Assembly: GCF_943736995.1 (NCBI RefSeq) | Contig: NZ_OX031157.1 | Coordinates: 965,001-1,029,000, forward strand | Length of the DNA: 64,000 nt | Reading direction: 5' to 3' | DNA from: Sporosarcina sp. Marseille-Q4943 | Lineage (GTDB): Bacteria; Bacillota; Bacilli; Bacillales_A; Planococcaceae | Shown: positions 33,503-42,978 of the stretch, piece after piece | How positions within the stretch are numbered: the stretch's first letter is position 1 | Layout: every line of letters begins with the position of its first letter | Notes under the pieces: generated by a model | Database searches by the model: none | What the model was told of the DNA's origin: nothing | What the model saw: the letters and a program-made list of their open reading frames with translations, nothing else | Position numbers and translations under genes: made by a program

Positions 33503-34738
33503 ATGTTGTCGACATTTGAACAGAAGTTAGAGAATTATGCCAGTCTCATCGTGGAGGTCGGAGCGAATATCCAAAAGGATCAGACGCTTTTCATCAGCGC
33601 TTCCATTGAGACTAAAGAGCTCGTCAGAAAGGTGGCCGACAAAGCCTATACTGCCGGCGCTCGCCATGTCATCGTCGATTGGGTTGATGATGAACTGACT
33701 AAACTTCGTTATGAAAAGGCGCCAGCAGAATCATTCTCGGATTTCCCTGAATGGAAAGTGATGGAACGCGAAAAACTTGCGGAAGGCGGAGCGGCATTCG
33801 TCAGCATCGTTTCACAAAGTCCTGACCTGCTAAAAAATGTTGAGCCTTCCCGTATTGCGGATGCCCAGAAGGCTGCCGGGAAAGCGCTGAGCAAGTACCG
33901 AAAAATGATGATGGCCGACCGCTTCAGTTGGTCAGTCGTTGCCGCTCCGTCAAAGGCTTGGGCTGCAAAAATGTTCCCTGAGCTGGACGAAACTGAACAA
34001 GTTCCGGCACTTTGGGAAGCTATCTTCAAAGCGGTCCGTGCAGATCAGGATGATGCAGTCGGCGCATGGAAGGAACTTGACCGCAACTTGAATGAAAAAG
34101 CCGATTATCTGAATGAAAAAGCATACGCCAAGCTTCATTACAAAGCACCGGGCACTGACTTGACGATTGAATTGCCGAAAGGGCATATTTGGGTTGGAGG
34201 CGGAAGCGTCAATGTGGACGGAAATGCGTTCATGGCAAATATGCCGACTGAGGAAGTTTTCACGGTACCTCATAAGACAGGCGTAAACGGCTTTGTCAAA
34301 AACACGAAGCCGCTTAGCTACGGAGGAAACATTATCGATGATTTCACGATCACTTTTGAAGACGGCCGGATTACAGAAGTGAAAGCTGCCCAAGGAGAAG
34401 AAGTCCTCAAACGACTCATCGATACAGATGAAGGGGCTAAGCATCTAGGAGAAGTCGCCCTCGTTCCGCACGTTTCGCCAATTTCCGAATCGGGGCTATT
34501 ATTCTACAACACGCTTTTCGATGAAAATGCATCGAATCACTTGGCGATCGGCAGTGCGTATTCCTTCTGTATCGAAGAAGGTAAAACACTGTCTTCAGAG
34601 GAGTTGGAAGAACGCGGGCTCAACCAAAGCATTACGCATGTCGACTTCATGATTGGGTCTGCTGAAATGGATATTGACGGCGTTTTGGAGGATGGTACTG
34701 TCGAACCCGTCTTCCGCAATGGAAACTGGGCCTTCTGA
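33503..34738 (+). CDS. ampS: M29 family aminopeptidase
   Basis: 411 residues, full length for the family of AmpS/aminopeptidase T. Dinuclear metal-site residues are recognisable: the two Glu in NMPTEEVFT and GEVALVP, the His in ASNHLAIGSAY, and H-x-D in THVDFMIGS. A cytoplasmic enzyme releasing N-terminal residues from peptides. AAGGAGG precedes the ATG. Confidence 0.93.
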   Translation: MLSTFEQKLENYASLIVEVGANIQKDQTLFISASIETKELVRKVADKAYTAGARHVIVDWVDDELTKLRYEKAPAESFSDFPEWKVMEREKLAEGGAAFVSIVSQSPDLLKNVEPSRIADAQKAAGKALSKYRKMMMADRFSWSVVAAPSKAWAAKMFPELDETEQVPALWEAIFKAVRADQDDAVGAWKELDRNLNEKADYLNEKAYAKLHYKAPGTDLTIELPKGHIWVGGGSVNVDGNAFMANMPTEEVFTVPHKTGVNGFVKNTKPLSYGGNIIDDFTITFEDGRITEVKAAQGEEVLKRLIDTDEGAKHLGEVALVPHVSPISESGLLFYNTLFDENASNHLAIGSAYSFCIEEGKTLSSEELEERGLNQSITHVDFMIGSAEMDIDGVLEDGTVEPVFRNGNWAF

Positions 34739-34843
34739 TTTTAGACACAATTCCTTAAAACATTTCAATCTCCTCTTTAATTATCGGAGGATTATAGTAT
34801 AATGAATGTATAATAAATATTCATTGTAGAGAGGGGTCGCATC

Positions 34844-34981
34844 ATGGGCTTAATGTATACTACAGTTATTGGATATGCTATCGTTCTTGGTTTAGCAGCA
34901 TTATTTACAATGCATTATCTTGGGAAAGCTCTCAATTCTGCGGATGCAGAAACAATCGATCCGAAACCGGAAGTAAAATAA
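34844..34981 (+). CDS. Small single-pass membrane protein
   Basis: 45 residues beginning MGLMYTTVIGYAIVLGLAAL, one transmembrane helix (about 5-25), then LGKALNSADAETIDPKPEVK. GAGAGGGG lies before the ATG, TATAAT-like sequence and an AATGAAT/ATTCATT inverted repeat (34802-34826) lie upstream, and a terminator follows at once. This makes a genuine monocistronic mini-gene. I do not recognise a family name. Confidence 0.75.
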   Translation: MGLMYTTVIGYAIVLGLAALFTMHYLGKALNSADAETIDPKPEVK

Positions 34982-34986
34982 AAACA

Positions 34987-35010
34987 AAGAGTTGCCACTT
35001 GGCAGCTCTT
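34987..35010 (+). terminator. Terminator of the small membrane protein gene
   Basis: Stem AAGAGTTGCC/GGCAGCTCTT with ACTT loop and one T-G pair, followed by TTCTTTTTC. Confidence 0.9.
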
Positions 35011-35124
35011 TTCTTTTTCTGTACACTGTTTAATATAAATTGAAAAATGATTTGCAACCACAAGACGCTTGAAGGGCAATCTTGTAGTTCAAGAAAATTC
35101 CATATAGAATACGGAGGCCTCTAC

Positions 35125-35700
35125 ATGACCATCTTGTCTGAAATCATTGCGTACAATAAAGAATTCGTCAATGAGAGAAAATTCGAAGAATATGCCACTA
35201 CAAAATTCCCCGATAAGCGGATCGTCATTTTAACTTGCATGGATACAAGACTGACAGAACTTCTTCCGAAAGCGATGAATTTACGGAATGGTGATGCGAA
35301 AATCATTAAAAGCGCCGGCGCCATCGTCACTCATCCTTTTGGCGGAATCATGAGGAGCATCCTGATCGCCCTCTACGAATTGCAGGCTGATGAAGTTTAT
35401 ATTATCGGCCATCACGACTGCGGCATGAGCTCCATCGACACGGAAAAAATCATAGGAAAAATGGTTAATCGTGGCGTGGATAGAAACCTATTTAAAACAT
35501 TACAGTATTCCGGAGTTAATATGAAAGATTGGCTGCGTGGTTTCAATGATGTCACCGATAGTGTTAAAAGAAGTGTGGACCAAGTTCGGAACCACCCGCT
35601 TATGGATCGCAAAGTTCCTGTCCACGGTCTCGTCGCACACCCTGACACAGGCCTCTTGGACATCATCGTCAACGGATACGATTTAATCGACGAAAACTGA
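35125..35700 (+). CDS. Beta-class carbonic anhydrase
   Basis: 191 residues from the ATG at 35125 (CGGAGG seven nt upstream). Zinc ligands C38, H96 and C99, with the D40-R42 dyad in CMDTRL; HHDCGM is the second family motif. Catalyses CO2/bicarbonate interconversion in the cytoplasm. Short YtiB-type member. Confidence 0.93.
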   Translation: MTILSEIIAYNKEFVNERKFEEYATTKFPDKRIVILTCMDTRLTELLPKAMNLRNGDAKIIKSAGAIVTHPFGGIMRSILIALYELQADEVYIIGHHDCGMSSIDTEKIIGKMVNRGVDRNLFKTLQYSGVNMKDWLRGFNDVTDSVKRSVDQVRNHPLMDRKVPVHGLVAHPDTGLLDIIVNGYDLIDEN

Positions 35701-35737
35701 CACATGATTTCCCGGGAAATATGTAATATGACAAAAA

Positions 35738-35762
35738 CCGATTCTTCAATCAGAAGAATCGG
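35738..35762 (+). terminator. Terminator of carbonic anhydrase gene
   Basis: Perfect ten-bp stem CCGATTCTTC/GAAGAATCGG with AATCA loop, followed by CTTTTTATTTT. Confidence 0.93.
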
Positions 35763-35806
35763 CTTTTTATTTTAGCAGCTAGTTTCCGCCAGGCGGCCTT
35801 ACCCTT

Positions 35807-36352
35807 TCAATAATCTTCCGCCAAGCTCGCATACATATAATGATCTTCCCAAAAACCGTTAATGTACAACAGCTTCCTCAGCAACCCTTCACGGACAAAA
35901 CCCGCATTCTCCAATACTTTCACCGAACCAATATTCCGCGGAGAAACAAACGCCTCCACCCGATGCAAGGAAACCGTTTCGAATGCGAACTTTTTAACGA
36001 TTTTCACCGCTTCCGTGGCGAGTCCTCTGCCCGTTTCCCGCTCATCGATTGAATATCCGACAAAACCACTTGAGAACGGGAGTCTTTTGATGCTGTATAA
36101 CGATATGTGACCGATCAACCTGCTTGTTTCGGCATCAAAAATCCCAAAATTGTATTCACGCCGATCTCTCATTTGATAAATGGATTCCCTTATCTTATCC
36201 CGTTGGACAGAAACCGTATAGTAACCCGATTCATGACGCGGCTCAAAGACCGTCCAATATTCCCGATTCGCTTTGAGCAGCTCGGTGAAAATCGCTGCAT
36301 CGTCTTCTGTCAATATACGTAAATAACAAGTTCGCCCTTCAAGCAGAATCAA
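35807..36352 (-). CDS. GNAT N-acetyltransferase, RimJ/RimL type
   Basis: 181 residues from a TTG at 36352, with AAAGGTG eight nt upstream. Acetyl-CoA-binding motif A is ERETGRGLATEAV, followed by HRVEAFVSPRNIGSVKVLENAGF. The family acetylates protein N-termini, ribosomal proteins or small molecules. Its ribosome binding site overlaps the end of the M3 peptidase gene, suggesting translational coupling. Confidence 0.87.
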   Translation of the reverse strand: MILLEGRTCYLRILTEDDAAIFTELLKANREYWTVFEPRHESGYYTVSVQRDKIRESIYQMRDRREYNFGIFDAETSRLIGHISLYSIKRLPFSSGFVGYSIDERETGRGLATEAVKIVKKFAFETVSLHRVEAFVSPRNIGSVKVLENAGFVREGLLRKLLYINGFWEDHYMYASLAEDY

Positions 36353-36359
36353 TGCCCCT

Positions 36360-38165
36360 TCACCTTTCTTCGGAAGCTATTTTCAAAAACTCTTCTACAT
36401 CTCTTACACATAATGCCACACCTTTTGCCCAGAATTCCTCTTTCGTAATATCTTCCCCGAGATGCTTCTTCGCCAGATCTTCGACTGACATGACCGCTGT
36501 ATCGCGCAACAAGGCCATATAATTCTGTTCAAACGACTCTCCTTCAGCAATGGCTTTCGCATAAATGCTTAATGAGAACAAATATCCGAACGTATACGGG
36601 AAGTTGTAAAACGGCGTTCCTGTAATATAAAAGTGCAGCTTAGAAGCCCAGAAATGTGGGTGGACAGTATCAAGAGCGCCTGCATATGCCTCTTTTTGCG
36701 CCTCTGCCATCAACTCATTCAATCTTGCAGCAGGAACAACTCCATTTTTCCTTTCCTCATAGAACCGCGTTTCGAAAAGGAAGCGTGCATGTATATTCAT
36801 GAAGAATGCCACACTGCGTTGGATCTTATCCTCCAGCAATGCAAGTTTCTCTTCTTCTGTCTCCGCTGCTTTGACGGCAGCGTCCGCCACGATCATCTCT
36901 GCAAATGTTGAAGCTGTTTCCGCGACTCCCATTGCATATTGACGGTTCATATAATGCACAGGACGCAACGCGTATGAATGGAACGCATGGCCAAGCTCAT
37001 GAGCTAACGTCGCCACATTGGACATGGAACCGCTGTACGTCATGAATATACGGGATTGTTCTGAAACCGGCATTCCCGTACAAAAGCCTCCCGGATGTTT
37101 ATCCGCACGATCTTCCGCTTCAATCCAGCTATCTTCAAATGCTTTCCTTGAGAACGACTCCAACTCCGGACCGAACTTCCCAAAATGCTCCAGGATGAAC
37201 TCTGCGCCTTCTTGGAAAGACATTTCCTTCGTCGATGACGTGACCGGTGCATCTAAATCATACCAATTCATATTTTCATTTCCTAATAGTTCGGCTTTGC
37301 GCTTCAAATATTCTGCAAAGGGAGCTTTGTTGGCACTGATTGCCGCCCACATAGCATCGAGCGTTTCCTGGCTCATCCGATTCCGCATGAGAGGTTCCTT
37401 CAAAACGGAATCCCAGCCGCGCTTTTCATAGACAGCCAAGCGGAAGCCGGCCAGATGGTTTAATGCCGATGCAAAGAAATCTTCTCTCGATTCCCATGCC
37501 TCTTCAAGTTTTCCGAATGCTTCTTTGCGCACTTTGACGTCAGCATGTGAACTTAAGTTATTCGCCTGGCCGACAGAAAGTTTCTTCTCTTCCCCATCAA
37601 CCGTCAATTCTATTGTAATATCCCCTACGAGTTGATCATATAGTTGTCCCCACCCTTGGTAACCGTCGACACTTAACGCCGTAATGAGGCTTTCTTCTTC
37701 CTCGGATAGCTTCAATCGAACTTCTTCGCGCCATTCTTGTAGAACAAAATCGAATTGGGATAGTTGCTCGGTCGCAAGCAGTTCATTCCAAACCGTTTCA
37801 TCCGTCCTTGCAACCGTTTGCTTGATTTTTAAAATGGCTGTCTGGAACCGCGCTCCTAAAGAGCCAACTTCAGCTTGGAGGACGAGCGCTTTTTTATCTT
37901 TCGTATTCGCAGCGAGGAAACAGCCGATGACAGCTCCCGCTTCCCTTAAATTTTTCGCAGTATTTTTTATTTCATCAATGACGTGTAGAATTTGATCTGC
38001 CTCTTCCACGGTTGCAGGAGTTTGCATAGCGGCGGCAAGGTTTTCCAACTCGCCGAGCTGCTCTTTTACAGCGTCAAGATGCGAACGGAGCTCCTCTGAA
38101 TCGCTGCCGCCTTTAAAAAATACATCTAAATCCCATACTTGTGAATATGTTTTTGTCGTAGTCAA
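36360..38165 (-). CDS. M3 family oligoendopeptidase (PepF-like)
   Basis: 601 residues from a TTG at 38165; GGGGGGAA lies about eight nt upstream, whereas an in-frame ATG seven codons earlier has no ribosome binding site. N-terminal helical domain and catalytic zinc motif HELGHAFH with a downstream Glu in GVAETASTFAEM. A cytoplasmic metallopeptidase that cuts short peptides. First gene of a pair with the acetyltransferase. Confidence 0.92.
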   Translation of the reverse strand: MTTTKTYSQVWDLDVFFKGGSDSEELRSHLDAVKEQLGELENLAAAMQTPATVEEADQILHVIDEIKNTAKNLREAGAVIGCFLAANTKDKKALVLQAEVGSLGARFQTAILKIKQTVARTDETVWNELLATEQLSQFDFVLQEWREEVRLKLSEEEESLITALSVDGYQGWGQLYDQLVGDITIELTVDGEEKKLSVGQANNLSSHADVKVRKEAFGKLEEAWESREDFFASALNHLAGFRLAVYEKRGWDSVLKEPLMRNRMSQETLDAMWAAISANKAPFAEYLKRKAELLGNENMNWYDLDAPVTSSTKEMSFQEGAEFILEHFGKFGPELESFSRKAFEDSWIEAEDRADKHPGGFCTGMPVSEQSRIFMTYSGSMSNVATLAHELGHAFHSYALRPVHYMNRQYAMGVAETASTFAEMIVADAAVKAAETEEEKLALLEDKIQRSVAFFMNIHARFLFETRFYEERKNGVVPAARLNELMAEAQKEAYAGALDTVHPHFWASKLHFYITGTPFYNFPYTFGYLFSLSIYAKAIAEGESFEQNYMALLRDTAVMSVEDLAKKHLGEDITKEEFWAKGVALCVRDVEEFLKIASEER

Positions 38166-38327
38166 TGAATGATTCCCCCCAATCATTTAGAAAATTTTAA
38201 TAAAATCATGTTTTTATTATACCATGAATGTTCGGCATTCGAAATATTAGATTTGTGACGGAAACTTCATACTTTCCTTCGCACAAATTCCTATTCCTAT
38301 GTATACTGTTCAAAGGGAGGATGTACT

Positions 38328-39056
38328 ATGTCTAGAATACTTCTGATGACCCTGTCGCTTTGTACAGTCATACTATTGAATATAACAGCAAGCTTTTTCT
38401 CACTAAATGGAAATACTACGGCGGAAATTACAAATCGGCTGCCTCTGCTTTTCCTACCTGCGAACTATGTATTGGTAATCTGTTGGTTGCTCTATATTAT
38501 GCTCTTTTTCTGGATTATCAATTTCAATAAGACTCGCCACGAGATGAGCTCCGCACATCGAAACCGCGTCACTTTCCTTTTCGTATTGAGTTGCCTTCTG
38601 CATATCGCTTGGATATTCCTTTGGCACTTTGAATTATTTACGGGGACCGTCATTGCAAAAATCGCACTTCTCATTGTGTTGCTCACATTTTACGTTATAT
38701 TTCCAAAACGGGATAACCGATTGTATGGCAGAGTCCCATTCAGTTTACTGACAGGATGGATTTTCATAACGACACTGTCGAATGTCAGTTATTTTCTGAT
38801 GATTCACGGATGGTCGGGATTAGGATTAAGCGATCCACTATGGGCCGTTATCTATTTGACGCTTTCCACGGCGTTCGCTTTACATTTTATGTACCACTAT
38901 AAGGATTATGTAATGAATCTCGTTTTTGTTTGGGCGTTTATCGGCATTGCCGTCAGGAACGGGACGGAGGAGCTGTTCATATCGGCGGCGGCCATCTTTT
39001 TATCAGCCGTCATCGTCACGTGCATCTTCCTGTTTTCAGGCAGACGAACACATTAA
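38328..39056 (+). CDS. TspO/MBR-related (tryptophan-rich sensory protein-like) membrane protein
   Basis: 242 residues, seven predicted transmembrane helices. The segment RVPFSLLTGWIFITTLSNVSYF resembles the conserved loop of the larger TspO-related proteins in Bacilli, but a true TspO signature is not present. Function unknown. GGGAGG precedes the ATG. Confidence 0.6.
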   Translation: MSRILLMTLSLCTVILLNITASFFSLNGNTTAEITNRLPLLFLPANYVLVICWLLYIMLFFWIINFNKTRHEMSSAHRNRVTFLFVLSCLLHIAWIFLWHFELFTGTVIAKIALLIVLLTFYVIFPKRDNRLYGRVPFSLLTGWIFITTLSNVSYFLMIHGWSGLGLSDPLWAVIYLTLSTAFALHFMYHYKDYVMNLVFVWAFIGIAVRNGTEELFISAAAIFLSAVIVTCIFLFSGRRTH

Positions 39057-39098
39057 AAAATAGCAGGGGCATGGTAACTACATGCCCCTGCTATTTTT
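39057..39098. terminator. Bidirectional terminator
   Basis: Perfect stem TAGCAGGGGCATG/CATGCCCCTGCTA (39061-39073/39081-39093) flanked by A6 and T5, between convergent genes. Confidence 0.95.
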
Positions 39099-39654
39099 AT
39101 GTTCTTTGGATAAGTCTAGGCGCAGATGTGAATAGGATAACCGCTACGATTGCGCACAATATGATGGATGGTATCATATAGGATCCATTGTATACTAATG
39201 AATACAGCCAAGCTGGTTGGTCACCGGCGTATTCAGCGAAAAACACCATTCCACCAATGAAGTGGGCAGCATATCGAAGAAGTCCCCCTAATACCGTTCC
39301 AACAATAATTGCTGCGGCCATCACGCCTTTGCGCCCTTCCATTTTGCCTTTTAGTAACCAACTATAAGTTGACGCCGCCAATCCAACAACTGTGTATGCG
39401 ACGAAATAGTCTAACGCACCTTGCACAGGGTGGATAATATAGCCCCCTATCACAGCTTGCAGCAGACCGGAAATCAATCCCGTCAATAAGCCCCCTGCAA
39501 CTCCCCATCGGTATGCCATCAAAATAATCGGCAACATCGATAAGGTGACAGATCCGCCTTGGGGCATTTTGAATAATGTCAAGTTATCCAAAACAAATGA
39601 TAATGCTCCTAAAATAGCAACCTCTAATAATAACTGAAGCCGTTTACGATCCAA
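39097..39654 (-). CDS. thiT: Thiamine transporter substrate-specific component ThiT
   Basis: 185 residues from a TTG at 39654 with GAGGAGGA eight nt upstream. Six transmembrane helices; MPQGGSVTLSMLPIILMAYRWG is the thiamine-binding L1/helix signature of ThiT (YuaJ), and Trp/Tyr residues line the C-terminal half. An S component of an ECF transporter using a shared EcfAAT module encoded elsewhere. Controlled by the TPP riboswitch upstream. Confidence 0.95.
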   Translation of the reverse strand: MDRKRLQLLLEVAILGALSFVLDNLTLFKMPQGGSVTLSMLPIILMAYRWGVAGGLLTGLISGLLQAVIGGYIIHPVQGALDYFVAYTVVGLAASTYSWLLKGKMEGRKGVMAAAIIVGTVLGGLLRYAAHFIGGMVFFAEYAGDQPAWLYSLVYNGSYMIPSIILCAIVAVILFTSAPRLIQRT

Positions 39655-39820
39655 TTGAAATTCCTCCTCTTATTTTGTCGGAGGGATACGGACTGAAGAA
39701 AACGTGGTGTCCTGCTTCGACTTGAAGGCGATTAGAATACGTTGACAAGTATACGTTTACACAAAGCCAATCAAGGTAACGAATAGTAAACAGAGCCATT
39801 TTTCCTTTTCAACAAAAAAC

Positions 39821-39846
39821 GACATCCCGGATAGAACCGAGACATC
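39821..39846 (-). terminator. Riboswitch-controlled terminator of thiT leader
   Basis: On the minus strand GAUGUCUCGG pairs with CCGGGAUGUC (including G-U pairs) and is followed by TTTTTTG. The upstream GACAT-N6-ATGTC pairing shares the left arm and can serve as antiterminator. Confidence 0.8.
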
Positions 39847-39864
39847 GATATATGTCAGTTTCCA

Positions 39865-39953
39865 TCCACATCCCTACGCAAGCATGAACTTACAGGTTCG
39901 AAGGGTTAGGACAAAAGTCCAATCTCAGCCAATGAAGGCACCCCTTGTGGTCT
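39865..39953 (-). promoter_or_regulatory. TPP riboswitch
   Basis: Minus strand shows the thi-box landmarks in order: ACCACAAGGGGTGCC, GGCTGAGAT, CCCTTCGAACCTG and GCGTAGGGATGTGG. Thiamine pyrophosphate binding should favour the terminator at 39821-39846 and lower thiT expression. Confidence 0.96.
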
Positions 39954-39974
39954 TGTAATTCAATTGTCGTATTC

Positions 39975-40003
39975 ATTGTATATGTTAAAGTACTTATAAG
40001 CAA
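39975..40003 (-). promoter_or_regulatory. Promoter of thiT leader
   Basis: Minus strand: TTGCTT (40003-39998), 17 bp, TACAAT (39980-39975), 20-25 bp before the riboswitch. Confidence 0.6.
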
Positions 40004-40046
40004 GATGATATTGTAAACTACTATTAGAATTACGGGAGGAAAGCCC

Positions 40047-40388
40047 ATGACCAATAATAAACTATTATCTGCCCTATGTTATTTCAGCATATTTTTCTCA
40101 CCTTTACTATTGCCTGCAATCGTCTATTTCGTTACGGATGACCATGAAGTGAAAGGGCATGCGAAACGTTCACTCATCTCGCACCTTGTACCTATCGTCA
40201 TCCTCATCGCCGGCTTCATCCTGTTTTCGTTTTCAATGATTTCGTATGAATCGAGAATGCACAATATGATGACCGGGCAATTCGACTTTTGGGGGCTCGC
40301 TCCTTTCCTGTTCATGCTCATCTATGGTCTGCTGTTTTTGCTCGTCGTCATCTGGAATGTCTATCAGGGTGTAAAAGTGTTGAAATGA
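40047..40388 (+). CDS. DUF4870 domain-containing membrane protein
   Basis: 113 residues with three to four hydrophobic helices and the family pattern LSALCYFSIFFSPLLLPAIVYFVTDD...VKGHAKRSLISHLVP. Function unknown. GGGAGGAAAG precedes the ATG. Confidence 0.82.
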   Translation: MTNNKLLSALCYFSIFFSPLLLPAIVYFVTDDHEVKGHAKRSLISHLVPIVILIAGFILFSFSMISYESRMHNMMTGQFDFWGLAPFLFMLIYGLLFLLVVIWNVYQGVKVLK

Positions 40389-40457
40389 TGAGGATGAAAG
40401 AGATATTAGTAACATCTATGTAATGGATTGATAATGCTCTAGCCTGCTCCAAATACC

Positions 40458-40630
40458 ATTGATCTCCGTTCCGATCGGACGCTTTCCGCGGGCACGGCTT
40501 CAGCCTCCTCGGAAGTGCTCCCAACGCTATCGCTTTTGGTCGCTAAAGCCGTTCTTCGTTACGGCTTTTCCTGTGGGGTCTTCAGCTCGCGCTGTTCCCG
40601 CTGGAGTCGCCGATCTCCACTCCAATCAAT
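40458..40630 (+). repeat. Dispersed element, copy D (plus orientation, enlarged centre)
   Basis: Begins ATTGATCTCCG, then TCGGACGCTTTCCGCGGGC; ends CTGGAGTCGCCGATCTCC-ACTCCAATCAAT. The ends are inverted repeats with ATTGAT/ATCAAT. About 45 bp longer than other copies because of additional sequence in the central hairpin. Separated from the oppositely oriented copy E by only 30 bp. Confidence 0.92.
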
Positions 40631-40660
40631 TTGAGTGTTAAATATATATAAGACATTATC

Positions 40661-40791
40661 GTTGATTGTAGCGAAAGGCGCCGACTCCTGTGGGAATTAG
40701 CGGGACAGGTGAGACCCCGCAGTGGAGCGTAGCGACCGAGGAGGCTCACCGCCCGCCCCACGGAAAGCGTGCGCCTGTAGCGAAAATCAAC
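40661..40791 (-). repeat. Dispersed element, copy E (minus orientation)
   Basis: GTTGATTGTAGCG, GGCGCCGACTCCTGTGGG, a centre with GTGGAGCGTAGCGACCGAGGAGG, CCACGGAAAGCGTGCGCC and AAAATCAAC. Forms a tight head-in pair with copy D, with nothing between them that could code. Confidence 0.92.
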
Positions 40792-40958
40792 ATATTTATT
40801 TTTCTCTATAAAAAAGCAATATTGTTGCAAAAGTTATACTCCATCAAAACTGTTTTGATAAAAACTAAACTCAACTAGGATAGGCATACGTTTATTTACG
40901 GTTGAATAATTATGTTATAATCAGTTGGAAAAGTACGTTTCGAGGAAGGGACCTGTAA

Positions 40959-41708
<750 letters not shown>

Positions 41709-41712
41709 GAAT

Positions 41713-41748
41713 AAAGGGCATGCCGGAAAATAAACCGGCATGCCCTTT
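41713..41748. terminator. Bidirectional terminator between map and helicase gene
   Basis: Perfect 14-bp stem AAAGGGCATGCCGG/CCGGCATGCCCTTT with an AT-rich loop, between convergent genes. Confidence 0.95.
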
Positions 41749-41753
41749 TATTA

Positions 41754-42914
41754 TTACTTTTTCTTCATTTTTTTCGTGTCTTTTTGACCGCCTACCGTCT
41801 TGGAATTCCCTTCGGACAACTTTCCTTTATACCAAACTTTTTGGACCGGCTTGAACCCTTTCGACAGCTTCCTGTACGTCCGCTCCTCAGGATACGAAAG
41901 CAATGTCAGCACTTCTCCATCCTCCCCGGCACGTCCCGTCCTACCCGAACGATGCAAATACTGCTCAATCGTTTGAGGGACATCCACATGGATGACATGG
42001 GTCAATCCTTGTATGTCCAATCCTCTTGCCGCCAAGTCAGTCGCAATGAGGATTCGGATTTCGCCCTTTCGGAAGCTCTCCAATGTTTCCTGCCTTTCGA
42101 ATTTCGACATTGAAGAATAGAGGACGGCAATTGGCGCCTCATTGTATTGCAGCTTCATTTCCTTCATTCGAAGCTGATCGACATTATTCATAAAAGCTAG
42201 CGCCCTGATTGAAGGCAGATGGGACAGTCCCCGAAGAAGGTCTGTTTTATCCCGCGCATCCGTCTTGATGAATGAATGGACCACTTTCCCTGACAACGGC
42301 ATATCCTCAACAGAGACATGCAACCGGACGGGATCTCTCAACAGCTTTTTGGCGACGAGTTCTATTTCATCAGTAATTGTCGCTGAAACGACAGCAACTT
42401 GACGTTCCGGGTTCGCCGCTTCAATCAAGTCCTTGACGATGACACGATAATCGCGCGACAACAGCTGATCGCCTTCGTCCAGCACGATATAACGGATATC
42501 ATGCATTTTCAAACGCTTCGCTTTTACGAGTTCGACGAGGCGTCCCGGAGTTCCGACAACGATCGTCGGCTTCTTTTTCAAACGTTCGACCTGCCGTTGC
42601 ATATTCGCACCGCCGATCAATTGGGTCACCGTAATATCCGTTCCTTCCACCCATTCACGGATGACATTGACGATTTGCATCGACAACTCTTGGGAAGGAG
42701 CCATGATCAATGCCTGTGTCTGCATCTTCTTCCCGTCCACCTGTTGAAGGATCGGCAATACATAGGCAAGCGTCTTTCCTGTTCCAGTCGGTGATTCCGC
42801 CACTACATCCCGGCCATTCAACAATTCCGGTATCATTTGGGATTGAATCGGTGTTTCCTTTTCAAACTTCCACTTTTTCTTAATACTATCGTCCATTTTT
42901 TCCAAGAAGGACAT
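41754..42914 (-). CDS. yfmL: DEAD-box-family ATP-dependent RNA helicase (YfmL-like)
   Basis: 386 residues from the ATG at 42914 (AGCGGGGA upstream). Q motif, Walker A SPTGTGKT at 41-48, PTREL equivalent APSQEL, motif II written DEGD rather than DEAD, SAT, and motif VI HRSGRTGRAG. A Lys/Gly-rich C-terminal tail. Length and sequence fit YfmL, a cold-growth and ribosome-biogenesis helicase of B. subtilis. Confidence 0.87.
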   Translation of the reverse strand: MSFLEKMDDSIKKKWKFEKETPIQSQMIPELLNGRDVVAESPTGTGKTLAYVLPILQQVDGKKMQTQALIMAPSQELSMQIVNVIREWVEGTDITVTQLIGGANMQRQVERLKKKPTIVVGTPGRLVELVKAKRLKMHDIRYIVLDEGDQLLSRDYRVIVKDLIEAANPERQVAVVSATITDEIELVAKKLLRDPVRLHVSVEDMPLSGKVVHSFIKTDARDKTDLLRGLSHLPSIRALAFMNNVDQLRMKEMKLQYNEAPIAVLYSSMSKFERQETLESFRKGEIRILIATDLAARGLDIQGLTHVIHVDVPQTIEQYLHRSGRTGRAGEDGEVLTLLSYPEERTYRKLSKGFKPVQKVWYKGKLSEGNSKTVGGQKDTKKMKKK

Positions 42915-42978
42915 TCTCATCCCCGCTTTCACTGTTCCTTATCTTATAATGTACCGGATTCGTTTTTCTTTCAAGTCA

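Noticed and set aside
40459..40878. Several 60-80-codon frames inside repeats D and E
   Set aside because: They arise from the GC-rich palindromic repeat and lack start signals; equivalent frames appear in other copies with unrelated products.
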